Positions 51,716 to 61,355 of a stretch of 64,000 nt of DNA are shown here, one piece after another. Below the pieces are notes generated by a model. It saw only the letters and a program-made list of their open reading frames with translations. It searched no databases and was not told the origin of the DNA. This DNA is from Njordibacter sp905182035 (lineage in GTDB: Bacteria; Pseudomonadota; Gammaproteobacteria; Pseudomonadales; Balneatricaceae): positions 186,001 through 250,000 of the forward strand of contig NZ_CP159831.1 in NCBI RefSeq assembly GCF_047730075.1, given 5' to 3'. Numbering within the stretch: the first letter of the stretch is position 1; each line of letters starts with the position of its first letter. The position numbers were made by a program, and so were the translations under genes.

Positions 51716-53407
51716 TTAGCCCTCTTTAGGTGTGTTTTTATAGTGCTTGTCGACAAAATCCGACGAATATTTCCCACTTTTAAAATCTAATTCTACTGCT
51801 GAAGATGCTCTTTCTGCTGGTGGGCCATAGCCCCCAGCCCCAGGAGTTTCGACAACTATCCGTGTATCCACGGGCACCGTAACCCGGTTTGGCTTATCGT
51901 CCAAACGACGCTCCCCGTCGCAGTCGCGGACAAGAAATCGTCCAGACGCGCCGTCTTCGCCGCCAAATAAACCCCATGGCTGATAACGAAACCGTTCTCC
52001 AGCACCGTTAAAATCGCACTCGTGGTCAACTGGCGTAAGTACTCTGCGAATACCCATGCCCCCTCGGTACTGGCCTGCACCACCAGAATTACCGACTAAA
52101 CTGTATTCCTCTACGCGTAATGGATATTCCTGTTCAATGGCTTCCACAGGCAAGTTAGAGGTATTTGTGATGCCTACTTGCACACCGTCTTTACCATCTT
52201 TTGTGGCTCTTGCACCCATGCCGCCGCCTAAAGTCTCAAGGTATAGATAAGGTTTGTTGCTACGTGGGTCTATGCCTGAAAATACAGCAGTGGTGTTAGC
52301 GCCATTGGCGGCGGCAATCACTTTATCTGGGAGTGCTTTAGATAGCGCACCTAGGACTATGTCAATTGCCCGTTGGCAGGTGTGAGCTCTTGCTGCCACT
52401 GGTGCAGGGTAGACCGAGTTTAAAATGGTCCCAGGCTCAACACTGATGTCGACTACATCTAATACGCCCTGATTACTGGGCACGTCGGAATCGAGCACGG
52501 CGATCAAGGCATAACAAACACTCGCTTGAACCGCGTTCATAGTGGTGTTTATATTGCCTCGAACTTGTTTACTGGTACCCTCAAAGTCGAGGTGAATATG
52601 GTCATCATTTACAGTTAACTTGAGGCACAACGGAATATCAAAAGTGTTGATGCCGTCGCCGTCCATAAAATCACTGAATTCGTAACTGCCGTCAGGAATA
52701 GCCTTAATGGCAGCACGCATACGTATGGAAGTGCGACTTATAATATTATCAAAGGCAGTTAGTACAGTGCTAAGTCCATGGGATTCTACAACTTCTGCAA
52801 AGCGCCTGGAGCCTAGTTTGCAGGATGCTATTTGTGCGTTATGGTCACCTCGACGCTCTTCCTCTACACGAACGTTAAGTAGTAATAAATCCATAATGTC
52901 AGTTTGGAGTTCACCACGGTCAAATAACTTGATGGCTGGTATTCTCAAGCCTTCCTGGTATATCTCAGACATACCTCCAGCCATCGAGCCGTGAACCATG
53001 CCACCTACATCGGCGTGATGGGCAATGTTGCATACGAAGCCTACTAATTCATCTTTTGCAAATAACGGCATGGCGTAATTGATGTCTGGTAAATGAGAGC
53101 CCCCCGCTGTATGTGGGTCGTTGGCAATGAATATATCGCCTTCATTAATATTGGCGCCATACTTCTCTAACACACAAGTTGTTAACCCGCCCATGGATGC
53201 GATATGTATTGGTAAGGTCAGAGCAGCCTGAACGACTAAGCGACCCTGTTTGTCTAGAATGGCTATAGAGTGGTCTTTGCGCTCTTTTATGTTAGTAGAG
53301 TAGGCTGAACGCATTAGCGCAATAAAACATTCGTCGGCAATGGACCGAAGGCCATTAGCAATGATTTCGAGTCGAATAGGGTCTAATTGATCGGCTGAGT
53401 TACTCAT
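51716..53407 (-). CDS. hyuB: Hydantoinase B / oxoprolinase, beta-type subunit (HyuB)
   Basis: A 563-aa subunit. It starts DQLDPIRLEIIANGLRSIADE, with AHHADVGGMVHGSMAGGMSEIYQEGLRIP and the LGGGMGARATKDGKDGVQVGITNTSNLPVEAIEQEYPLRVEEYSL region of the family. Together with HyuA it hydrolyses a cyclic amide (hydantoin, N-methylhydantoin, oxoproline or a similar ring) with ATP. Some homologues act instead on acetophenone or acetone as carboxylases, so the exact reaction is uncertain. It overlaps hyuA by 4 bp. Confidence 0.93.
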   Translation of the reverse strand: MSNSADQLDPIRLEIIANGLRSIADECFIALMRSAYSTNIKERKDHSIAILDKQGRLVVQAALTLPIHIASMGGLTTCVLEKYGANINEGDIFIANDPHTAGGSHLPDINYAMPLFAKDELVGFVCNIAHHADVGGMVHGSMAGGMSEIYQEGLRIPAIKLFDRGELQTDIMDLLLLNVRVEEERRGDHNAQIASCKLGSRRFAEVVESHGLSTVLTAFDNIISRTSIRMRAAIKAIPDGSYEFSDFMDGDGINTFDIPLCLKLTVNDDHIHLDFEGTSKQVRGNINTTMNAVQASVCYALIAVLDSDVPSNQGVLDVVDISVEPGTILNSVYPAPVAARAHTCQRAIDIVLGALSKALPDKVIAAANGANTTAVFSGIDPRSNKPYLYLETLGGGMGARATKDGKDGVQVGITNTSNLPVEAIEQEYPLRVEEYSLVGNSGGAGQYRGGMGIRRVLTPVDHECDFNGAGERFRYQPWGLFGGEDGASGRFLVRDCDGERRLDDKPNRVTVPVDTRIVVETPGAGGYGPPAERASSAVELDFKSGKYSSDFVDKHYKNTPKEG

Positions 53408-55476
53408 GCTGAAAGCTCCGTATTAATAGTGACGATTAAATGTCCGTCTGGTGTGACTTCGGCAATGTCATTTGGGTAAATGGGGGTCGTGGTATCTAGT
53501 TGCTCGATAATTGCTGGCCCATATATCCGTTGGCCACTTAACAAGGTACTGCGGTCGTATAAGTTGGTGGTAACTGAATGTTCATCGTCAAAAAAAACGG
53601 GCTGCTGTGCTCTGGCTATAGGGGCAGGAGGGGTGATTGATGCTGCACTACGATTTTCAAATACATGCAGACGGGCACTAGCTGATAGGCGTACGTTGAC
53701 TATTTCGATTGGTGCTTCGGTACTGGCATAGCCATAGGCGAGCTCATGCACTTCACAGAATTTAGCATGCAAAAATTCCATGCTTGGTAGGTCTGATTCT
53801 ATGAGTCGAGAGCCAGCCGCGACGGCAACAGCTAATTCGAAGTTCTGGCCCACATATCGTGCGTCTGCAACTAACTCAACTCGGCGGCCATCTGTGGGAG
53901 CGTTTTCAGACTCAAACCATGACTGGGCTTTAGCATTAAGTTCTTGTAATAGACTAGCTAAGAGGCTGGAGTTACTCGCACCTAACTTGAAACGTGTACT
54001 CGAGACAAAGTCTTCCTTTAAATCTGATACCAGTAATCCTTGAGCACAGACTATACCTGGAGCTGCAGGTATAACCATTTCTTTCATGCCAAGTGCCACT
54101 GCAACATCACGCGCTTGTAACGGGCCTGCGCCACCAAATGGCATCAAAACAAAGTCCCTTGGATCGTGTCCACGCTCCACAGAAATAATGCGAATGGTAC
54201 GCACCATATTGGCGACCACAATACCCAATACGCCGTGTGCTGTTTTTTCAACACTAAAATTTAACTGATCAGCTAGTGGTTGATAAGCAGCACGAGATAA
54301 AGCCTCATCAAGCCCCATATCCCCATCTAACAGTCCACGGGTGGATAAGCGGCCTAACACCAAGTTCGCATCAGTAACCGTTGGTTGATCGCCGCCTGCG
54401 CCATAGCAGGCAGGACCAGGTACGGCTCCAGCACTTATAGGGCCAACTTTAATAAGACCATCACGATCAAACCAGGCGATAGAACCACCGCCTGCACCAA
54501 CGGTTTCAACATCTACACAAGGCATGCGGATGGGGAAGCCCGCTACGTCTCGGTTGAAAGCGAGGTCAACTTTAAAGTCACGTATCAAAGCTACATCAGC
54601 ACTGGTACCACCCATATCTAAGGTAATAATGTTTCGTCTATTGGTTTGGCTAGCGGCGTGCCCAGCTCCTACTGCGCCAGCAGCTGGGCCAGATAGGGCA
54701 GTTCGTATTGGGAACTTTCTAGAACGTTTGGGCGACATTAAGCCCCCACTTGACTGATTGATTCCCAAACTAGCGCCAGGAGCAGCTGCCTCTACACCTT
54801 GTTCTAAAGTATGAATATACTGGCTTAGTACAGGTTGTAAATATGCGTTTAAAACAGTGGTAGAGAATCGTTCGTATTCACGAAATTCTGGCTGCACCTC
54901 TGAAGACAGTGATACTGAGATTTGAGGGGCTCTGGCATGTAATGCAGCGGCAAATTGTTGCTCATGTACAGGGTTTCGAAAGCCAAACAAAAAACCTACT
55001 GCACAAGCTTTGGCTTTAGACGCAATAACTGCGTCAACTGCGGCATCTATCTCTGCTAAAGTGGGCTCATTAACAATTTCACCTAAAGCACCGATACGCT
55101 CATTGAGTTCAATTCGATGCTCTCTATCAACTAGTGGAGCAGGGTGATCAATTTGTAAATCGTACATATGAGGCCTTGTTTGGCGCCCAATTTCTAACAA
55201 ATCCCGAAACCCTTTTGTTGTCACTAATGCTACACGACTGCCCGTGCGCTGAATAAGGGCGTTGGTGCCTACAGTTGTACCATGGGATATCCGTTCGATT
55301 TCTTGCATGGGTATGTTGTGTTTTTTACACAGTGCATCTAGGCCATTTAAGATTGCATCGGCGGGGTTGGCAGGCGTTGACGAAGTCTTACCTACATGTA
55401 TAGCACCAGATGTGCTGTTGGCAGCGTAGAAATCTGTGAATGTACCACCTACATCTACTCCGATAGTCCAACCCAT
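53404..55476 (-). CDS. hyuA: Hydantoinase A / oxoprolinase, ATP-binding subunit (HyuA)
   Basis: A 690-aa subunit of the ATP-dependent hydantoinase/oxoprolinase family. An actin-like ATPase N-terminal part (GVDVGGTFTDFYAA and GTTVGTNALIQRTGSRVALVTTKGF), the central ALSGPAAGAVGA and LDMGGTSADVAL ATP-binding motifs, and AHGVLGIVVANMVRTIRIISVERGHDPRDF then PFGGAGPL. Length matches the family. It is the first gene of the 13-kb operon ending at fbiC, with a good sigma70 promoter ~130 bp upstream. Confidence 0.94.
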   Translation of the reverse strand: MGWTIGVDVGGTFTDFYAANSTSGAIHVGKTSSTPANPADAILNGLDALCKKHNIPMQEIERISHGTTVGTNALIQRTGSRVALVTTKGFRDLLEIGRQTRPHMYDLQIDHPAPLVDREHRIELNERIGALGEIVNEPTLAEIDAAVDAVIASKAKACAVGFLFGFRNPVHEQQFAAALHARAPQISVSLSSEVQPEFREYERFSTTVLNAYLQPVLSQYIHTLEQGVEAAAPGASLGINQSSGGLMSPKRSRKFPIRTALSGPAAGAVGAGHAASQTNRRNIITLDMGGTSADVALIRDFKVDLAFNRDVAGFPIRMPCVDVETVGAGGGSIAWFDRDGLIKVGPISAGAVPGPACYGAGGDQPTVTDANLVLGRLSTRGLLDGDMGLDEALSRAAYQPLADQLNFSVEKTAHGVLGIVVANMVRTIRIISVERGHDPRDFVLMPFGGAGPLQARDVAVALGMKEMVIPAAPGIVCAQGLLVSDLKEDFVSSTRFKLGASNSSLLASLLQELNAKAQSWFESENAPTDGRRVELVADARYVGQNFELAVAVAAGSRLIESDLPSMEFLHAKFCEVHELAYGYASTEAPIEIVNVRLSASARLHVFENRSAASITPPAPIARAQQPVFFDDEHSVTTNLYDRSTLLSGQRIYGPAIIEQLDTTTPIYPNDIAEVTPDGHLIVTINTELSA

Positions 55477-55537
55477 AACCCACCTCTCCCATGGCTCCCT
55501 ACAAAAAATAAAGCCAAATATTTATTGTCATAATATA

Positions 55538-55559
55538 GGGCATGGTCAGTAATGCCCTG
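55538..55559. promoter_or_regulatory. Inverted repeat in the hyuA leader, possible operator
   Basis: AGGGCAT-N8-ATGCCCT is a perfect dyad ~45 bp downstream of the -10 box of the F420 operon and 61 bp before hyuA. It could block transcription when bound by the divergent MarR protein, or form an RNA hairpin. Confidence 0.4.
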
Positions 55560-55603
55560 CTGTATCGCAAACCAGCTTAAGAATTGCAGAACAGCTAATA
55601 GGT

Positions 55604-55631
55604 AGTATACGCCCCACTTTTGAGTTGTCAA
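55604..55631 (-). promoter_or_regulatory. Sigma70 promoter of the hyuAB-F420 operon
   Basis: Minus strand: TTGACA (55631-55626), a 16-bp spacer and TATACT (55609-55604). It is close to consensus and reads into hyuA. Confidence 0.75.
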
Positions 55632-55641
55632 CGCCTCTGAT

Positions 55642-55661
55642 TTGCTACCCTCGGGGTGCAA
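55642..55661. promoter_or_regulatory. Imperfect TTGC-N12-GCAA palindrome between hyuA and marR
   Basis: TTGCTACCCTCGGGGTGCAA has matching outer and some inner bases. It lies just upstream of the operon -35 box and ~95 bp before marR. The size suits a MarR dimer site, but the match is weak. Confidence 0.3.
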
Positions 55662-55754
55662 TAGTGAGCAAATTCGGTTAAGCTCGCCACGTCTAAAATA
55701 AGATGATTTGACCGAAAGTGTGAAGATAGAAGTTAAAGGAAAAAGTTAAATAAT

Positions 55755-56246
55755 ATGATTAAGAACACCAAGCCTAGAGACTTTAGCAACTTATGGAGTC
55801 GGCCAGGCCATTTAATTCGTCGTTTACATCAAATACATGTAGCTATATTTTTGGAAGAGTGCGAGGAATTTAACCTTACCCCTGTGCAGTTTGGTGTGCT
55901 AACGGTTTTGTATGATCAAGAGGTTCTAGATCAGGTGACCATCGCCAACCAATTGGGAGTGGATCGTAACACTGCGGCTGATGTGATTCGGCGTTTAGAG
56001 CGTCGTGGGCTTTTGGAACGCCCCGTAAGTGTGGTGGATAAGCGAGCAAAACTGGCGTGTATTAACGCTGCAGGGCGGGAGCTTGTAGATGCAGTTCAAC
56101 CCCATATGATCCGAGCACAGGAGCGCCTAGCAGGGGCCTTAGACGATGATGAATTGAATAACGTTATGGAACTCATGGGTAAGCTGATACTAAGTAACAA
56201 CGAGGGTAGTCGTGCGCGTTGGAAACTGACTGGCGAGAAAAAATAG
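55755..56246 (+). CDS. MarR-family transcriptional regulator
   Basis: A 163-aa winged-helix dimer. The core is LTPVQFGVLTVLYDQEVLDQVTIANQLGVDRNTAADVIRRLERRGLLERPVSVVDKRAKLACINAAGRELV, with the wing DKRAK typical of MarR. It diverges from the hyuAB-F420 operon and probably controls it, with an organic acid or aromatic effector as the usual inducer class; the effector is not known. The ATG has AAAGGA upstream. Confidence 0.9.
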   Translation: MIKNTKPRDFSNLWSRPGHLIRRLHQIHVAIFLEECEEFNLTPVQFGVLTVLYDQEVLDQVTIANQLGVDRNTAADVIRRLERRGLLERPVSVVDKRAKLACINAAGRELVDAVQPHMIRAQERLAGALDDDELNNVMELMGKLILSNNEGSRARWKLTGEKK

Positions 56247-56310
56247 TAATTGAACAAACAACAAGATGATCGTTAACCGCTGCACAAATTGAAACGGTCA
56301 GAGCCAGAGC

Positions 56311-58029
56311 TTAGCGGTTTTCGCAACCGGAACAACTATGGTCCCTTAACTTGGTATCTATAGCACTTAGGGCTTGAGCCTTAGTGGCGAAAATATGGCG
56401 TTTACCGATAGTGTTTAATTGGCCGTTACGAATAATGGGTTTAATGACCCGGCCGTTAAGATTGCAGAGATACAATCCACCACCTATAGCGGCTAGCCGC
56501 CTAGCCTCATTGGCTAACAATTCGGTACCTGCCAGGTCGATAAAATTAATGCCGCTAGCGACGATAAGCACGTGCTTCTGTGGTATCGCCATCAACGCCG
56601 TCTGTACATAATCCACTGCACCAAAAAACAGTGCTCCATCAATGCGAATTATTTTGATGGCTTCGCATTCAGGTAGGCCAGAACGCTCTGCACCCACTAG
56701 CTTTTTAGCACCACTGCTGCTGGCCAAAGCCGTTATATTGGGTTTGGATGTTCGGCGTAAATAAAGTACTAAAGATAAAAGCACACCTAAATAGATGGCG
56801 AATTCCATAGGTAGCAATAGGGTAGCGGCAAAAGTTATATTAAATACCATCGCTTCGTTTTTGCCGGCACGATAGATTAGTTTTATGTGGTGCCAGTCGA
56901 TTAGGCTCCATGCCACTATCAGTAATATAGCGGCCATGCTGGGTAAGGTGATATAGGCAGCTAAGGGCGCAAACAGCAACACAATTAGCGCTAAGAATAT
57001 GGCTGCAAATAGTGCTGCTAACGGACTAGTAGCACCTGCTTCGTAGTTCACGCCAGTACGAGTAAATGAACCTGAGGTGGCATAACTAGAAGAGAAACTG
57101 CCTAAAATATTAGACAGGGCTTGACCAATAAATTCTTGGTTACCGTGGATGCGTTGGCCCGAACGAGTGGCTACAGATCGAGCAATTGATACGGCCTCCA
57201 CTAACCCTAATAAACCTAAAGCCATAGCGCCTGGTGCCAGTTGTCGTAATAAGTCCCAGGTCATGAGTGGGGCTGATAACGGCGGTAATTGGGACGGGAT
57301 TTGTCCCACTAAGGCTATTTGACTGGCGTCTAACCAAGTGGTTAATTGCAAACCCTGGGTAGCTAGGCTTCCAACTACCATGGCAATCAACATATTAGGC
57401 CACTTTTTACGCCAGCGTTTGATAATGATAAGGGTGGATAAGGTGAGTCCTGCAATGACTAAGCTAGGTAGGTGTGTGGCCAAGATGTTGTCTGCCACAG
57501 CCATCCAGTTAAGAATGAAATTACCGCTAGAATGAAGCTCTAGGCCCAGCGCATTTTTAATCTGACTGGTGGCTATCACTACTGCTGCGCCAGAGGTAAA
57601 CCCAACCACTACTGAATGGGACACGAAGTTAACCAACGACCCCATACGAGCCAGAGATAGCATGAGCTGAAATAGGCCAGCCATGAGGGTTAAGGTGAGC
57701 ACAAGGCTTATATAGGCGGCTGAACCCACCTGGGCCAATGGGCTGATGGTGGTAAAAACAACAATAGAAAGAGCAGCTGTTGGGCCAGAAATAAGATGCC
57801 AAGAAGAGCCAAACAAAGCGGCGACGATGGCGGGAACTATAGCAGCGTAGAGGCCATATTCTGGAGGCAGGCCTGCAATTAAAGCATAAGCCACGCCCTG
57901 TGGAAGAACTATGATGGCCCCCGTAAGCCCAGCCACAGCATCTTGTCGCGCACTGGCTGCGGTAGTTTGTTTAGCCCAGCTTAGAAAAGGCAAAAACTTT
58001 AACAAATAAGCCAGTGCTGCCGACGACAT
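56311..58029 (-). CDS. SulP-family anion transporter with STAS domain
   Basis: A 572-aa inner-membrane transporter: ~10-12 membrane segments across residues 30-410, including GLTGAIIVLPQGVAYALIAGLPPEYGLYAAIVP (SulP signature), and a C-terminal STAS domain (~450-560, IRIDGALFFGAVDYV and GINFIDLAGTELLANEARRL). SulP proteins move sulphate, bicarbonate or other anions, and this one cannot be assigned. It is a single gene, 64 bp after the marR stop on the opposite strand. Confidence 0.93.
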   Translation of the reverse strand: MSSAALAYLLKFLPFLSWAKQTTAASARQDAVAGLTGAIIVLPQGVAYALIAGLPPEYGLYAAIVPAIVAALFGSSWHLISGPTAALSIVVFTTISPLAQVGSAAYISLVLTLTLMAGLFQLMLSLARMGSLVNFVSHSVVVGFTSGAAVVIATSQIKNALGLELHSSGNFILNWMAVADNILATHLPSLVIAGLTLSTLIIIKRWRKKWPNMLIAMVVGSLATQGLQLTTWLDASQIALVGQIPSQLPPLSAPLMTWDLLRQLAPGAMALGLLGLVEAVSIARSVATRSGQRIHGNQEFIGQALSNILGSFSSSYATSGSFTRTGVNYEAGATSPLAALFAAIFLALIVLLFAPLAAYITLPSMAAILLIVAWSLIDWHHIKLIYRAGKNEAMVFNITFAATLLLPMEFAIYLGVLLSLVLYLRRTSKPNITALASSSGAKKLVGAERSGLPECEAIKIIRIDGALFFGAVDYVQTALMAIPQKHVLIVASGINFIDLAGTELLANEARRLAAIGGGLYLCNLNGRVIKPIIRNGQLNTIGKRHIFATKAQALSAIDTKLRDHSCSGCENR

Positions 58030-58143
58030 ACATTACCTAATAAAATTGTACTTATTGCCCTATTGTAATGTATTTTGTCGTGGTCAGAGGTATTTAAAAC
58101 TGGCGAGCACGGGCATATTTAGTATTTCCCACTGTTATTAGCG

Positions 58144-60597
58144 TCATGTCTGTCGCAGAGTTCTAAGGGGGGGAGATGTGACCACTGTGCGGTTAAACCA
58201 CCAGCCAGAGATGCCAATTAACAGCATGCCAGCAAAGGGGGTTAGCAACCATAGGGGCCAGTGAAATTGAAACGGCATTTGGAACAACTGGTTTTGCAAA
58301 ACAGCAACTAAAGCTTCTGCACTAATTCCTGCAATGAGCCCTGCTAAAAAGCCAAGGCTAGCGTACTCTACTAACAAGATACTGCGTATAAGGGATTTGC
58401 TTGCCCCTAAGGTTCGTAGGATGGCACTTTCGTGTCGGCGCTCATCTATGCTTGCCTGTATGCTGGCCACCAAAACTAATATGCCAGCGCCTAAAACCAT
58501 CACTAAGATACTCTCCACGGCAAGGGAAAGTTGAGCCACTACGCGCTGTACTTGTTGCAAAATTTGGTCCACATCAAGCATAGAAATAGTGGGCTGTTCT
58601 CGTAATAACGGGCCGAGTTTGCTGCGGTCCTCTGGGGCAATATAAACACTCGCCATATAGCTTGCGCTGTTAGCCTCTACCAAAGGCTGTGAGAAGACAT
58701 AAAAAAAGTTGGGCTGCATGCTGCTCCAATCTACTTCTCTGCTGTTACTGAAGAAGGCTTTATGTTGGATGCCTGCAACGTTAAAGGTAAGGACTTGGCC
58801 AAGTGTTAAACCCATACGCTGTGCGTAGTCCGATTCTATAGATACTTCAAGCTGGCCAGCACTAGTATCGCCCCACCATTGACCTTCACTGACGCTGTTG
58901 CCTACGGGTAAAGCTTGGCTCCAGGTGAGGTTAAGTTCTCTGTCTCCACGGGGGCTATCTATCTTGGGTTCAGTAAGTCGAGCTCTGGCAATAGGAAAAA
59001 ACGTTAATGCTTGTGTAGCTAATCCTTGTTGTTCCATCGACGTTATTAAAGACTCACGTTCTTGTTGGTAAATATTGAATAAAAACAGGTTGGGCGTATC
59101 TTGTTTTAATTGTTGCTGCCAATCATCAATGAGAAAGCTGCGTACGGAAATTAAACTAAATAGCAGCATTAATGCCAACCCAAAAATAGCCACTTGCAGG
59201 CTGTTTTGGTGTTTTCTACGAGCTAAATTGGCGACACCTATCTTGCCACCTTGGCTTAGGTGAGGTCGCAATTTACTACCTGATTTGATGAGTAGGTTAG
59301 CAAGAAGTGCAAGAAGTATCAGTATGATGGCCACACCAACGATAAGCGCAGAGGTGATTAATAAGGATTGGCTGTGCCAGTACACTAAAACGATCACTGC
59401 ACTAAAACCAATAGATATGTGGCCTTTGTTAGTTTTACTTTGGCTTGAAGACTGGCGCAACACTTCCGCAGGAGCTACTTTGGCTAGGGCCATCATGGGA
59501 GGTAATACAAAGGCTAATAAGCATAATGTACCCGTTCCTGCCCCTAGAACAAAAGGTGAAAGGGGCGGTATCATTGATGATGATTGAATATAATCAGTGA
59601 CTAACAGTAACAAGCCCTGGTACAACCCCCAAGCTAGAGGAAGGCTGATTAATAGGGCGATCAATGCCAATAGTATCATTTGCCCTAAGTACAAAAGCCG
59701 CAATTGTTTGGGTTTAAGGCCAAGGCATTTAAGCAAGGCCACGTGTTTACCCTGACGTAGGCTATAGCGGCGTGCGGAAAGAGACAGGGCTACACCGGCA
59801 AGCACCACCGCAAGCGACCCTGCTAGCAATAAAAATTGTTCTGCTTTGTCTAGTGTGGCTGCAACGTTTGCATTACCGTCTTTTGGAAATTGCCACTTTT
59901 GGCCAGCAGTGAGCAGAGGAGTGATGCTTAGTTTGAGGCTGGTTAATGCCTTTTCTTTACCCGCTAGTAGCCATCGGTGTTTGACTCTACTGCCTGTTTG
60001 TACTGCCTCGGTTGCCGCAAGGTCAGCTAAATGAATCATGGCACTGGGGGCGAAGCTTGCAAAACCGCTCGCTTGGTCTGGTTCAGAAATGAGTATTCGG
60101 CTAATTTTTAGGCTCAGTTGTCCTACATCGATGGTGTCGTTTAATGTGGCATTAAGGCTAGCTAATAAGCGTGAATCAGGCCATATTTCGCCCTGTCTGG
60201 GGCCGTGCTTTATGACTTCGCCTACATCAAAAGCTGCACCACTCACGGTGATTTCACCCCGCAATGGGTAATTTTTTGAGACTGCTTTAATACTGGCTAA
60301 CTGCATACCTTGTTCAGCAAATACCATAGCTTGGAATTGACTCAGCTGTGCTTGTTGCAGGGATAGATTTCGAGCTTTTGTTAGCCAAGGTTCAGGCACA
60401 GGTTGGCTGCTATTAAGGCGCAAGTCTGCGGCGATGAGGTCGGCCCCCTGCGCGACCATAGATTGCTTAACTTGGTGAGTAAATAGGCTAATGCTGGTGA
60501 CGCTGGTAATGGCTAGAACCAATGCTACAAACAGCAAAGAAAGCTCCCCACCACGCCAATCTCGCCATGCTAAGCGTGCGGCTAGTTTAAACATCAT
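58144..60597 (-). CDS. ybbP: ABC transporter permease, FtsX-like (YbbP)
   Basis: An 817-aa membrane protein with the duplicated FtsX/MacB plan: an N-terminal helix (~15-40), a large periplasmic region, FtsX-type helices near residues 250-430, a second periplasmic region (~490-690) and the terminal FtsX domain (~700-810, with ESAILRTLGASKSLIRSILL). It pairs with YbbA, whose gene overlaps it by 11 bp. Such pairs are thought to act on envelope lipids or release lipoproteins or enzymes rather than import. The gene order with tesA is as in E. coli. Confidence 0.92.
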   Translation of the reverse strand: MMFKLAARLAWRDWRGGELSLLFVALVLAITSVTSISLFTHQVKQSMVAQGADLIAADLRLNSSQPVPEPWLTKARNLSLQQAQLSQFQAMVFAEQGMQLASIKAVSKNYPLRGEITVSGAAFDVGEVIKHGPRQGEIWPDSRLLASLNATLNDTIDVGQLSLKISRILISEPDQASGFASFAPSAMIHLADLAATEAVQTGSRVKHRWLLAGKEKALTSLKLSITPLLTAGQKWQFPKDGNANVAATLDKAEQFLLLAGSLAVVLAGVALSLSARRYSLRQGKHVALLKCLGLKPKQLRLLYLGQMILLALIALLISLPLAWGLYQGLLLLVTDYIQSSSMIPPLSPFVLGAGTGTLCLLAFVLPPMMALAKVAPAEVLRQSSSQSKTNKGHISIGFSAVIVLVYWHSQSLLITSALIVGVAIILILLALLANLLIKSGSKLRPHLSQGGKIGVANLARRKHQNSLQVAIFGLALMLLFSLISVRSFLIDDWQQQLKQDTPNLFLFNIYQQERESLITSMEQQGLATQALTFFPIARARLTEPKIDSPRGDRELNLTWSQALPVGNSVSEGQWWGDTSAGQLEVSIESDYAQRMGLTLGQVLTFNVAGIQHKAFFSNSREVDWSSMQPNFFYVFSQPLVEANSASYMASVYIAPEDRSKLGPLLREQPTISMLDVDQILQQVQRVVAQLSLAVESILVMVLGAGILVLVASIQASIDERRHESAILRTLGASKSLIRSILLVEYASLGFLAGLIAGISAEALVAVLQNQLFQMPFQFHWPLWLLTPFAGMLLIGISGWWFNRTVVTSPPLRTLRQT

Positions 60598-61297
60598 TGA
60601 GTTCCGTAAGTTGTCCAGCGCTAAGAGATAATCTGCGCTGGCAACGTTGTGCTAGTTGTAGATTGTGGGTGACTAATACCAGCGTGGTATGATGTTGTTG
60701 GTTAAGTTCAAACAACAGTTCGATAATATGGTGACCTGTCTCTGTGTCTAAATTGCCTGTAGGCTCATCAGCAAATAAGATAGGTGCTTGGGCTGCAAAG
60801 GCGCGGGCAATAGCGACTCGTTGTTGTTCGCCACCGGAGAGTTGATTGGGGTAATGGTGCCCCCGCTGAGCAAGCCCAACATGGTTTAAATATTGCTCTG
60901 CTAGCACACTGGCATTACTGCTGCCTTTCACTTCTAAGGGCAGCATGATGTTCTCTAGGGCCGTTAGGCTAGGCAGCAGTTGAAAATTCTGGAATATAAA
61001 CGCCACCTGATGTTTGCGTAGTTCTGCACGGCCTTCTTCATCTAGCTGCGTGAGGTCTTTATGGGCTAAAAATAGCTGACCATGGCTGGGGCTGTCTAAG
61101 CCTGCCATCATGCCTAATAGAGTCGTTTTACCAGAGCCAGAAGCGCCAACTATGGCCACAGATTGGCCAGCTTCTATGGTAAAATTAACATCTTGTAATA
61201 TGTGTAAGTCGTTAGCTTGAGTGGCCTGCGGATTAGCTACAATTTGGCTGACGTTTCGGGCAGCCAAAAAGGGCGTGGAATAAGACATAGTGGACAA
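60587..61297 (-). CDS. ybbA: ABC transporter ATP-binding protein (YbbA)
   Basis: A 236-aa ATPase of the MacB/LolD type. Walker A VGASGSGKTTLLGM, Q-loop FIFQNFQLLPSLTALENI, signature LSGGEQQRVAIARAFA, Walker B ILFADEPTGNLD and H-loop LVTHN. It is partner of YbbP. The start codon lies 58 bp from tesA on the other strand, so the two units share a regulatory region. Confidence 0.95.
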   Translation of the reverse strand: MSTMSYSTPFLAARNVSQIVANPQATQANDLHILQDVNFTIEAGQSVAIVGASGSGKTTLLGMMAGLDSPSHGQLFLAHKDLTQLDEEGRAELRKHQVAFIFQNFQLLPSLTALENIMLPLEVKGSSNASVLAEQYLNHVGLAQRGHHYPNQLSGGEQQRVAIARAFAAQAPILFADEPTGNLDTETGHHIIELLFELNQQHHTTLVLVTHNLQLAQRCQRRLSLSAGQLTELNDV

Positions 61298-61355
61298 CTC
61301 AATAAATTCTAACGGGTGCCTATTATGGCGTCTTGTGGATCAGTAAGGAAAGGGT

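Noticed and set aside
55455..55661. 68-codon minus-strand ORF upstream of hyuA
   Set aside because: It spans the promoter and operator-like region and overlaps the hyuA start; no ribosome site or recognisable sequence.
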